This document shows positions 21,366-29,776 of a stretch of DNA of 30,946 bases, piece after piece. A program made the translations under genes and the position numbers. How positions within the stretch are numbered: the stretch's first letter is position 1; the number at the start of each line of letters is the position of its first letter. Under the pieces are notes generated by a model. It worked only from the letters and a program-made list of their open reading frames with translations. It did no database searches and was not told where the DNA came from. The stretch is from Gelatoporia subvermispora B (Eukaryota > Basidiomycota > Agaricomycetes > Polyporales > Gelatoporiaceae): positions 223,573 to 254,518 of the forward strand of contig KB445791.1 in assembly GCA_000320605.2 (NCBI GenBank). Direction: 5' to 3'.

Positions 21366-22710
21366 TAAGGATAGGCTATTATAGTAAATGAGACACACTA
21401 GACTGTATCATACATAAATTTAATTGAACTTAAGGTACAATAATGATATTTATAACTGCGAGCCCGTGGTGTCCACGGGCGCCGTTGCTCGTCGAGGTCG
21501 GAAGAACGGGCAGTGAAAGCAAGGTGGGGTGGACAGGACAGTGAGCACGGAGCCGTCGCGCAGTCAAGCTCGTAAAGGCTATTACGAAGCCTGCTTTCGA
21601 TGGCAACTTCTCCAGACGAGTTGATGACCTTCACGCGGCCCTTGGACTTGGTGATTATAAGACCTCGCTTGTCCATATGGCTCTCCGAGATGAGATTGTC
21701 GCGCGCGTTCGGGCAGTACGAGACATCACGTAGAGTAATGACCCGGTCTTGACGGCTTGTGACGTAGCAGACGAGGTTGATGTCGCCACGTCCGAGAACC
21801 TCAAGTTGAGGTCCGCCGTCAAGAATGCCACCGATCGAGCTGCGAGATGGAGTGAATGTCGTGAAGGCCGTGCGGTCGTTACAGATATGTGTCGTAGCGC
21901 CACTGTCGAGGATCCAGGCATAGCGGGATGCCGAGCGCAGAGCGGCCATGTAGGATGAGTGCTCCGAGTCCGTCGTGTCGGCTTTGGTAGACTTCGACTC
22001 AACGGCCTCGTTCGCGCGATTCTTCGGCTTCGAGAACTTGCTCTTCTCGTCCTTCTTGTCCTGGTCCTTGTTGTCTTTACTGTCCTTATCGTCCTTCTTC
22101 TTCTTCGTACGACATCCGTCTCGGGAGCCCTGCTCATGGGAACCACCCCCTTTTCGGGTGCAGTTCTGTGCCCAGTGACCCTTCTCGCTGCAGTTCGAGC
22201 AGAATGACTCGCTCGTGCGTGGCGTGCTCAAAAATGACTTGCCCTTGTTAACGTGCTTGGCTTGGTAAGCTGCCATAGCTGCCGACTGCTGGTTGGCCCG
22301 AACACCGTGTTTGTCAAGGATACGGCGCAAAACCTCCTCAGAGGTGTAGCGATCGGGGAGTCCCGAGAACACGTAGTTCCAGGACGGGGGCATTGAGATC
22401 CGCAAGAAGCACGCGAACAGCTCGTCGGGTATATCGCGCTGCACAAGCACGAGATCGCGGCGGAATCCCTTCATCTTCGAGAGATGGGTCATGACGTCAT
22501 CGCCATCGATATATTTCGTCGAGACGATGTTGGTGATTGTGAGCGTCCAGTCGGTCGCTGTCTGCCCGCAGTATAAGCGCTGTGCCTCGCGCCAGATCTC
22601 GACGGCCGTATCCAGGTGGCCGACCTGGTTTATAACCTCTTCGGTCATGTTGGCGGTCAAGATCGCGCGTACAAGTGCATTAGCACGGCGCCATCCCGGG
22701 TATGTCTCAT

Positions 22711-23229
22711 CAAGCGCGTAGTGCTTTGCAGGGGTACGGGTAACCCTCGGGGTTGGAGGGTAGGGTCGGCCAAGGGTAAGGGTAAGGGTATCCATTATTG
22801 TACCCTTCACCCTTGGGTACCCATACGGTAAATAATTGAATTAGAATGTTTACAACAAGCTGACAGGCACACTGTTAGCCTTGTGGCTGGCTCGTTGTCC
22901 GTGCCCTTCTGTGTCTCGGTCACAGTGGTATCGACATGGGCTTCTCACTGAGGACAAACACATTCTTGAGGTCACACGGGATGCAGATGAGGACGCGGAT
23001 CATATTTAGTGTTGTGATTGAGCATTTAGTACGAGCTTGTACTGTACAGTGAATGAGAGCAGAGGCCCACTCGGAGTGACAACCCATATATGGACCCCTC
23101 ACCCTCGTGTACCCGCGCCACCCTTGGAATACCCATACCCGTCTGACGGGTCCGTACCCGTGGCGGGTAAGGGTAGGGGTAATGCCCCGGACACCCGGGG
23201 GTTCACCCCTGCAAAGCACTACAAGCGCG
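22711..23229. mobile_element. hAT-like MITE, 503 bp, inserted in Copia gag
   Basis: The element spans 22719-23221, with inverted ends TAGTGCTTTGCAGGGGT. CAAGCGCG is duplicated exactly at 22711-22718 and 23222-23229. Removing the element and one duplicate joins gag cleanly (GELDRPHAL then DETYPGWRR). The interior is rich in GGGTA/TACCC words near both ends and has no gene. Confidence 0.92.
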
Positions 23230-23814
23230 TGGGGCCGGTCGAGTTCGCCAGTGCAGTACTCGAAGAGATCGACAGTTTCGAGCGTCGATTTCATCTGGAT
23301 CATCCATGGCACGTAATTCATGCTAGCGAGCTTGTGAGGGAGCCGATACAACGAATGGTATTTCATTGCATCGATTGACTGGCTGTTGTATGTCCAATGA
23401 GCTGCGTCGGCGTAGTCGTCATACTGGCCGTAATCAGCGCGGCCTGCGTGTGAGCCAAAGCCTCCCATGCGGTACGCTGTATTAGCATAGTGCATTCTCG
23501 GTGAGAACATTGCCGGTCGGAGAGATGGTCCCGCACGGCCTGGAGACGGAGGCGGAGCCAGTTGGCTATCAACGCCTGCGACACCTTCGGCGTTTGGGTT
23601 CTGCGATCCGTAGGCATCTGGCGAGGGCTGGTCGACATCATAGTCGGGCTGCTGAGTGACATTGGTATCGTGCGGGAGCGGGTTGTTGCCGTCAGGTGGC
23701 GTGCGAGCGATGGGAGCCATCGTGAGGTCGTTAAGGGCGTGAGCGGGCGAGCGTTGGCGATCGTAACGGGAGCAAGCGACAGGTCCGAGATCGCGTTATG
23801 TGTTGCGCCTCTCG

Positions 23815-23826
23815 GGGCTCATAACC
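23815..23826 (-). other. Copia primer-binding site (internal initiator tRNA-Met sequence)
   Basis: Directly inside the 5' LTR the minus strand reads GGTTATGAGCCC, which is complementary to GGGCUCAUAACC in the anticodon stem-loop of initiator tRNA-Met. Priming from a half-tRNA, as known for Drosophila copia, would explain it; a 3' CCA-end match is absent. Confidence 0.8.
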
Positions 23827-24147
23827 TGTTGAACGCTAGGGTGCGGACGCGAAGCATCCCGTCAGTCCGAGCGTATAGCGTCGAGGACTAAGTTATCTAC
23901 CTAGGGTGCAGACGCGAAGCGTCCTACAATATCGTAAGTAATCAGAATGTACGGTAGGTAGATTATGTGCTTACCCGTCAGTCCGAGCGTATAGCGTCGA
24001 GGACTGAGGGAAAGCGTGGCTATGTGGCGTTGAATATGGACGCGCGTATGATTAAGTAAGCATGGTGGAACCTATAGTACGAATATGGAAGTGCTATCCT
24101 AACGGCCTAATCTACGAGTGAACGGGTTACCATTAACTGCTCTAACA
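23827..24147 (-). repeat. Copia 5' LTR
   Basis: 321 bp, same length as the other LTR. It differs from it at five sites, all C/T or G/A. Confidence 0.95.
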
Positions 24148-24152
24148 AGGTA
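24148..24152. repeat. Copia target-site duplication, right copy (AGGTA)
   Basis: Exact repeat of 15935-15939; falls within the first seven bases of the last DUF6589 exon. Confidence 0.9.
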
Positions 24153-24154
24153 TG

Positions 24155-24206
24155 CTAACAGAACTAGTGAGATTAACTGCACACCCGCTTTAATTATGCG
24201 ATGTAC
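24155..24206 (-). other. DUF6589 intron 3
   Basis: 52 nt, GTACAT...TGTTAG. Joins EHNVLGIK to HTFASCGPYASWDYIRK, the latter being continued at 15934 on the far side of the Copia copy. Confidence 0.7.
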
Positions 24207-24309
24207 CTTAATCCCAAGAACATTATGCTCTTGTAGCATGTCAATAGGAAGAAAGCAGGAAGGTCTTCCGGTGGTATTGGTAAGCCAGCAATGCTTCATC
24301 AAATAGTAC

Positions 24310-24355
24310 CTGCTCATCATGAATAACGAGAAATCATGTACATTGGTGAACGTAC
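24310..24355 (-). other. DUF6589 intron 2
   Basis: 46 nt, GTACGT...GAGCAG. Joins WPPDL(K) to YYLMKHCWLTNTTGRP through a split codon. Confidence 0.75.
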
Positions 24356-24624
24356 TTCAGATCCGGGGGCCATTCTCGGTGGATGCCCTGAAGCAGCTCG
24401 AGAACCTCGATGGTATATTTGGAGTTTCGGCCACCCGAGAAGCGAAAGAGAAGGCGAGGAAGTAGGACCTCCATGCGGCCAACATCACCACCGCAAATGG
24501 CGTCGTTTAGATTCAAATAGTCGAGGATGTCTCGGTTGAATTGGATTCCTTGCTGAAGTAGGTTATCTTGTTTCTCCTTTGGAAGCCTTGCTGATTTCCT
24601 CAGCGCTTTCGTCGAGGCAAAGTT

Positions 24625-24634
24625 GTTCAGTTCA
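24625..24634 (-). repeat. 5-bp tandem duplication disrupting DUF6589
   Basis: On the minus strand GTGAAC is followed by a second TGAAC and then AACTTTGCC. With one copy the frame reads AVYIVNNFASTKAL and continues through the conserved C-terminal half; with two copies it hits TGA at once. Confidence 0.8.
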
Positions 24635-25766
24635 CGATGTAGACTGCTATCTCGTGGAGTTGTGTTGGTGTTTTACTGCGAAGATCTGCGAGAGATGGTA
24701 CTCCAGAAACTGTACACCAGAGATCCCGAAATCGTGCCTCTGCGACGTGCTCTAGCAGTTCTTGAATGGTGTGATGGAATGTTCCCTGGACAGATGGTGT
24801 ATGAACACCTTTTCGATTGAGAAGCTCTGCGGCGTGTATTAGCCCTAGTCCGGCACGAGTTCCGAAGTATTGAGTATGGAGAGAATTTTCTAAGGCCATT
24901 TGCAAGTGCAGCCATCCTGGTTGAGTCTCAAGATGTTCAAGACGATCAAAAGCGTTCAAGTCCTGACACCGAAAGACCTGTAGACCACGAATACGAGAGA
25001 CAGTAAGTTGGTCGCCAACCCAAGGGATGACACAGTCGTGTCCGAGGTGTTGTTGCTTTTCCGGTGTGTCTAGTCCAAGCTGGTGCCAGATATCCTTAAA
25101 GACGCGGTCATTGCCTTCGTAGGATGCTTCGTCGATGTGCATTGTGTCCAGAACATATTGGCAAGTTGCGGATTCTGGACCAGTGGATAGCTGCATGACA
25201 GGAGAGGGTGCATTGAAGACATCACTATCCTTGTGCATATAGTCTTCGAATTGGAAATCCGGTGCGTTCCGGAGAGCATTTAGCATATAGAAGATGGCCC
25301 AGGTCTTCAGATAAGGCGCAGAAACTTGTTCGAGTTCAACAATTTCCTGTAGTGTAATTGAGTTTTGACTGCCTGTGAGACGCTGTTGTCGCCGAGCCTC
25401 AGGGTCAGGGACAAGAGTCTCGGAGTCTTTGATGATAATTATTGTGGCCGCAGTACCACTATCGAAGGTCGTCTGATGATCTAAGCGTTGCTCAAAGACA
25501 AGCTTCTTGATGTTCAGATTGTCGTAGGTGCCAAGATACAGAAATGAGTGTGTGTCGGAGATCATAGCTTGCTTCGACCTAATGGAGAGAGCTTGAATGC
25601 CATCATAGGCCCATTTCTGACTCATTGTGATGCCGAGTGCATGCAGGGTATCAAACGCTTTGGTGGCGATCCCGCAACTCTTGAAATATACAGTAAGCAG
25701 CTTCTGAACTCTGGCACATGCTTGAGATCTCGAGAAGCTGGCCATTGACATCATCATGAGGACGGT

Positions 25767-25830
25767 CTATTGATGGCACACGTGTGAGATAAGCGACACA
25801 ATTGTGAGCCCGGGTAAGGAAAGTGTTCAC
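25767..25830 (-). other. DUF6589 intron 1
   Basis: 64 nt, GTGAAC...AATAG. Joins KSPDA to TVLMMMSMASFSRSQ and removes an apparent frame change between the two long open frames. Confidence 0.75.
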
Positions 25831-26645
25831 CGCATCCGGGCTCTTATATGTATTGTGTCGCTTTTGCTTGTCTGTATGCGCAGCACGAGAGATAATAGAC
25901 CAGAACAGCGGTGCAGTGTTGCACATAGTAGTGATCAAAGGCTTCCAGTGGACTGCCAGCAGAGCCTCTTCGGATAGCTGGCTCTGAGGTGAGAGCATCT
26001 CTGGGCGCAGTTTTTTCATCTCTTTGTTAACTTTGTGCAAGACGACCTCAATGGCCCAGCTATCCAGCGTTGCACGAGCCGCCTTGGAGCGTATACCCTT
26101 GCCATGTGTTCGAGGTGGTCTGTACCAGTTATGGAGAATGTGCGAGAGCTCCTTGCTGCGCATAAGTGACGTGCGAGCGTACTGAGCTTTACAATTCGAG
26201 ACAAGTTCAGGGACATTCCAGCTAAGGGCCCAGAGAAAGAGAGCCAAGTCAAGACCTTGTGAATCTAAGCACTGCAGGACTGCGAGAACACGGGCAGCTA
26301 TGTCTCCCAAGATATTGAGAGCTGCACGAAGTCTATCGGTGCGGTCTTGATAATGGGTTTTGCTTCTAGTGCGTGTATGCTGAGGGTGCTTCCATCCTGA
26401 TTCAAAGCTGTCTGGACTATTGACAAAGTCCAGGTCATTGTCGTCTAGCAGCTCCGGGTCCCCATTCTCGCTGTCACTGTCTGACCAGACGGCTTCATCC
26501 GGATCATCAGACTCATAGTCGGGGTCGCATACGTGGCTCATGACAAGGACGAAAAATATATTACTGCGCGACGCGACATACAAGATGCCCGCTAGCGAGA
26601 AGAGTGGGGCGCATACGATCGACAGGACGCGCGGCGCGACGCGTG

Positions 26646-26785
26646 GGCGCGTTGACGTCACATGACGACTTCGCTACACCCGCCTGCACGAAACTCACCA
26701 GACGTTTGTGCTCGCTCGGTGCAGGAGATTTTCGATCTCCGACCGGAGGGCGCCGAGCAGCACAAACGGATGGGGACGAGACTAT
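26646..26785. repeat. Right terminal region of the RecQ-DUF6589 element
   Basis: Read inward: TAGTCTCGTCCCCATC, a foldback in which CGTTTGTGCTGCTCGG pairs with CCGAGCGAGCACAAACG, an inner mini-hairpin GGAGATcgaaaATCTCC, then GTCTGGTGAG and about 55 bp shared with the left end. Confidence 0.78.
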
Positions 26786-26794
26786 CTGATTGGG
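26786..26794. repeat. Target-site duplication, right copy (TCTGATTGG)
   Basis: Exact match to 12459-12467. Similarity to the left flank ends at the ninth base. Confidence 0.82.
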
Positions 26795-26885
26795 CGATTA
26801 GGAGGGTTGCGAGCACTGGTTTTTAGATCTCCGCTCGGCAGCCTCCGTGGCGCAGCCATCCTATAACGTCTGGCTTGCGAGACTA
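26795..26885. repeat. Terminal remnant of a third relative
   Basis: Read on the minus strand it begins TAGTCTCGCAAGCCAGAC and follows the left end of the RecQ-DUF6589 element for about 85 bases (ggctgcgccacggaggctgc, agatctaaaaacc). It is therefore the end of another family member into which the nested elements inserted. Confidence 0.75.
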
Positions 26886-26887
26886 AC

Positions 26888-26915
26888 CTCAGTCCAGATA
26901 GATGCCTGGACTGAG
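26888..26915. repeat. 10-bp perfect hairpin
   Basis: CTCAGTCCAG, loop atagatgc, CTGGACTGAG, three bases outside the remnant terminus. A further partial copy of the word (gggactgagg) follows at 26918-26927. Confidence 0.85.
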
Positions 26916-27290
26916 AGGGACTGAGGTGCCTATACACGGTACCCTGAGCGTGTTTTTCTCACAAGTCGCTATTGTTTGAAATGGGCTGCAAGACCTTCTC
27001 AAGACCTTGCTCGTGGGTTTCCTCCGGGCGTTCCGAAGACGCTCTCAGATGTTGACGTTCTCAAGAAATCCTTGCTAGGTTTTTTCACCGGACCTTCGTC
27101 GAGCATTCTTGAGAGCGTCTCAAGTGACAGACGCTCTCACGAATTTCTTGAGAGCACTGGACACCTGTGTAACAAATGAAACCTTATTCATCGGCCGAAG
27201 ACGAAGCTGTTGTGTCGAGTTTACTGATATTACCATACACCTCCCCCCACAACCAACACCCGCACTCGCTATTCCTTGTAGTACCTCATG
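26916..27290. other. Upstream region of the DUF2235 gene
   Basis: No gene seen. It contains several copies of a gacgctctc/gagagcgtc word, including a perfect 10-bp stem hairpin at 27111-27138 (gagagcgtct, 8-base loop, agacgctctc) and an inverted pair of tctcaagaaat/atttcttgaga. A C-rich stretch (ctccccccac, 27241-27250) precedes the ATG. Confidence 0.5.
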
Positions 27291-29776
27291 ATGTCTCAGT
27301 CCACCACTATCCCGGACGATCAGATGATCGCCGAGGTTCCAGTACGTCTGGCCATGTCATCTACTACGTAGTCATATCGATGAGCTTAAATATTCTGCAG
27401 CGCAACGCAAGCAACAGCTGTAGAGCTCAAGAAAGGGGAAAGACAGCGACGGATAGTACACAGTGCCAATGCCCCCCACACAGCGGCCGCAATCTGGTGG
27501 TCTGCATTGATGGTGTCTTCAACTATTGGCGTCTACAGGTTTGACGTCCAATTCTCGATTGAACTATCTCAAACGAAGTTATGACAACGTATATTCAGCC
27601 TACCAATGTTTACACTCTATATCATCTTGCGAAGACATCTTCTGGTGACAACAGCGAGCTCACGTACTACGACGACGGCACTGGCTCGCCCTTCGAACCG
27701 CTCGCGGACAACAGCAGCACTAGAAACTCCAGAATGCCCTCTAGACAGTCTGTTCGTTCCATTGCACAAGTTTTTAGCCAGAGGGTAGACATTGCAATCG
27801 CATGGTAAGACCGTTCCATGATTACTACCCCAATTTTTTTATCTTGACGTGCCTGGCGGTAGGAATTTCAAGGATACTGTTCTCCGTGCTTACAGGTGGT
27901 TGTCAGACAAGTACCAGGAAGGGGACCGGATATTCTTCTTTGGTGGAGAATTCTTGCGCCTTCTGTCTTGACCAGAAGTTCTGAGATGGCCCCCAGGATT
28001 CTCGAGGGGCGCATATCAGGTCCGGGCGCTCGCGGCTATGATCCACATGGTACGTTACTTTAGTTTTTCTTCTTCTACGCCGCTTATGATGCGTGGGTAG
28101 GTTGGGCTCATCTGCAAAGGCAACGAAGAACGGATACCAAGGTACGTACATATGCGCGTCTAACAACCTGAATTTGCTCACGGTGGCGAATAGTGCCTAC
28201 AAATTGTACTTCGCAGAAGGGAAGCCCAGAATGAAACCCTGGACAAAGACGCCACGTAGTGAGGAAAACAAAAAGGATACTCCTGACTCAAATACAGCCG
28301 ATGTACCACCCACTCGCAACATGGACGGTGCACCGCTATCTGGGACAACAAATGACGCGCCTAGAAGATCGATCATCGACGCAGCATCTGCACAAGCCGA
28401 GGTCACCAAGACTGAAACAGCTGCCAAACAATTCAAGGAGTCATACTCTCGCAACGTGCGAGTTCATTTTGTGGGTGCCTGGTATGTGGATTCTTTTACA
28501 TCACCTTTAATGCTATGACTCAACGATCTGTTCTCTCTCAGGGACACCACTGATTGGGGCCTGATACACCGTCTAGAGGCGCCCCATGTTGCGGATGGCA
28601 TGAACCATGTGTGCTTTTTTCGCCACGCGCTGGCCCTTGATGAGCGCCGTGTCACGTTCCTGCCGAAGTACGCAGACCAATGGCTGTCGAATACAAACGA
28701 CGACTCAAAAGATGCACCGACTTGGCATGACACAATCCAGGACGGCGATCAAAGTAGCGCGAAACCGCAGAACGGTGTCAGAGATTCGCGATCAGCTCAC
28801 ACGAAGGAGGTCTGGTTCGCCGGCACCCATCATGATATGTCAGTCCCGCCCGATTCTATGAGCATGTGACTAATGATTTGTGTAGTGGTGGTCTAGCTGC
28901 CACGAACAAGATGCTCGGAAGCAGGGCACCGGCACTTAGGTGGATGATGTATGAGGCGAGTCGAGAGGGACTACAGCTAAATGAATGGACGGTCCATCAT
29001 GATGGCCTGACTGAAGTTCATGAGTCCCTGACGGGCATGTGGTGGTATCTGGAGTTCCTGCCTATGAAACATCTTTCGTACGGATCGAATCATTGGTGAG
29101 TAAGAACTTACCCCCCGTGTCATTATACTCAATAAATTCTGATGAGCGCAGGCCGTACCTTGTAGCGCGCAGGCCGCACCTTGGAGCTGCCCGTTCGGTT
29201 ATAGAGGGCCAGAAGATCCACGACAGCGTATTAGTACAAGTACGTCGTGGACGTGACTACTATCATCCGAAAGCCCGCATCGTTTTCAAACCTTCCTTGA
29301 AAACGTCCTGGGAGGACGTGGCAACGGGCCCAAACGTAGACGTTACTGAGCAAGATTTATATGAATGTGTGGACGAGGCCATTCATAAGTCTGAGGAGAA
29401 GCTCAGAGCTTATGATAGCGTAAGTCCAGATGCGAGGAAGGATCCATTCAGCGACGTGGTGGAGTTGGCTAAAACAGGTGAGCATTCCCATTCGCGTCTT
29501 ACCGACCATGTCAACGCTGAGGACACCGAAGCTGCAGGTCGGCTTGCACTGCGTCACTTCGACGCATTTAGAAGATTGCTGGAAATCGTCCTTCGGGCTG
29601 GCGTTGTTAGCAAGCTGAGAGAAGATCACGCTAACGCTCTGGTAGACTTGCTACTTGAGATTGGGGTCGAATCCCGGCTGGATCTAACACCAGATCAGTT
29701 CTCGCGCTTGATGATTCTGTTTTGGGCACATCCCAAACGGGCGGAGCTTAGAGAGAAATATCCCGGTGTGTACTGA
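27291..29776 (+). CDS. DUF2235 family protein (alpha/beta-hydrolase-like), 10 exons
   Basis: Exons 27291-27341, 27401-27538, 27599-27804, 27863-27942, 27997-28049, 28101-28141, 28194-28481, 28542-28838, 28886-29095 and 29152-29776 give 1989 nt, a 662-residue frame without a stop. Family landmarks: RNLVVCIDG near the start, LTYYDDGTGS, QRVDIAIAWNFKDTVLRAYRWL, the nucleophile elbow FGFSRGAYQVRALA (formed across intron 4), GLICKGNEERIP, VRVHFVGAWDTTDWG, VWFAGTHHDIGG and HESLTGMWWYLEFLP. Ser in GFSRG, Asp in HHDIGG and His in HESLTG are the likely triad. The usual DGTxN after CID reads DGVFN. About 200 C-terminal residues are not recognised. Bacterial relatives include type VI lipase effectors; the fungal role is unknown. 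Introns are 47-60 nt. The ATG three bases upstream (27288) is an equal start candidate. Confidence 0.88.

Larger units (their letters stand above)
19165..21465 (+). mobile_element. Helitron-derived insertion inside Copia (borders approximate)
   Basis: The Copia frame is lost between about 21465 and 19165, where the sequence turns into unrelated, partly AT-rich DNA holding a plus-strand Helitron helicase C-terminus and two MITEs. The left part begins with a GC-rich stretch (cgcgcgcggagcgcagcgg, 19200-19218). A CTAG with a weak upstream hairpin lies at 21398-21401 but is not followed by T, so I could not confirm canonical Helitron ends. Confidence 0.55.
16268..23720 (-). pseudogene. Copia gag-pol, inactivated
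   Basis: The ATG at 23720 (MAPIARTPP) opens gag. The zinc knuckle CSNCSEKGHWAQNC lies near 22200-22160 and protease ILDSGATTHI near 21900. After the Helitron-derived insert come gag-pre-integrase WHRRLGHI (near 19110), integrase with CDGCAKGKHH, HIDLQGPF, SDGGGEF and PQQNGVAERFNQT, then reverse transcriptase (KARLVAQGFSQIPGVDYNDTF, SLYGLKQA), and RNase H with KHIGMHHHFVR and ADILTKPL, ending at 16268. Damage: TGA at 17408 in RT (an expected CGA); the RT catalytic box reads HVDN where a second Asp is expected; a MITE in gag; a large insert between protease and integrase. The frame is otherwise open, consistent with the low LTR divergence. Confidence 0.93.
15940..24147 (-). mobile_element. Ty1/Copia LTR retrotransposon, 8208 bp including nested insertions
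   Basis: Two 321-bp LTRs in direct orientation bound a minus-strand gag-pol with gag, protease, integrase, reverse transcriptase and RNase H in Copia order. A primer-binding site, a polypurine tract and a 5-bp target duplication are all visible. The LTRs differ at five positions, all transitions. It sits in the last coding exon of the DUF6589 gene, in the same orientation as that gene. Later insertions add a 503-bp MITE in gag and a Helitron-derived block before the integrase. Confidence 0.95.
15555..26541 (-). pseudogene. DUF6589 protein gene, split by Copia and carrying a 5-bp duplication
   Basis: DUF6589 is a family of unknown function that I recall as abundant in basidiomycetes. Exons: 26541-25831, 25766-24356, 24309-24207, 24154-24148 resuming at 15934-15555 beyond the Copia copy. 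The ATG at 26541 (MSHVCDPD) opens a 237-residue acidic N-terminal exon. Exon 2 carries the family core: TKAFDTLHALG, YDNLNI (D319), FDSGTAATI, LDTMHIDEASYEGND (445-457), WVGDQLTVSRIRGL (486-498), GLGLIHAAELLNRKG. Two lesions: a TGAAC tandem duplication at 24625-24634, which ends the present frame after residue 616, and the Copia insertion. Ignoring both, exon lengths sum to 2607 nt, a whole number of codons, so the gene was recently whole. The conserved Asp/Glu residues suggest an RNase H-like (DDE) transposase; this is inference. Confidence 0.85.
12468..26785. mobile_element. RecQ-DUF6589 DNA element (~6.1 kb plus a nested Copia insertion)
   Basis: A unit with both ends TAGTCTCG (facing inward), flanked by a perfect 9-bp duplication TCTGATTGG. 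Subterminal sequence is also inverted: 12560-12618 matches the reverse complement of 26646-26702 (GTCTGGTGA(c/g)TTTCGTGC...GTCATGTGAC). Just inside each 8-base terminus is a foldback whose sequence differs between the two ends. The cargo is two convergent genes: a RecQ-like helicase reading in from the left end and a DUF6589 protein reading in from the right, their stop codons 26 bp apart. Taking out the Copia copy and one AGGTA leaves 6105 bp. The 9-bp duplication resembles that of Mutator-like elements, but neither gene is a recognisable MULE transposase. Boundaries are well supported; the transposition mechanism is inference. Confidence 0.82.

Noticed and set aside
21398..21401. CTAG as the Helitron 3' terminus
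   Set aside because: It is followed by A, not T, and no matching 5' end was found, so it was not used as a border.
21655..22146. Arg/Thr-rich minus-strand frame within Copia
   Set aside because: An out-of-frame reading of the gag-protease linker.
24600..24660. An intron explaining the frame change after residue 616 of DUF6589
   Set aside because: No GT-AG pair of usable length fits, while a 5-bp tandem duplication explains it exactly.
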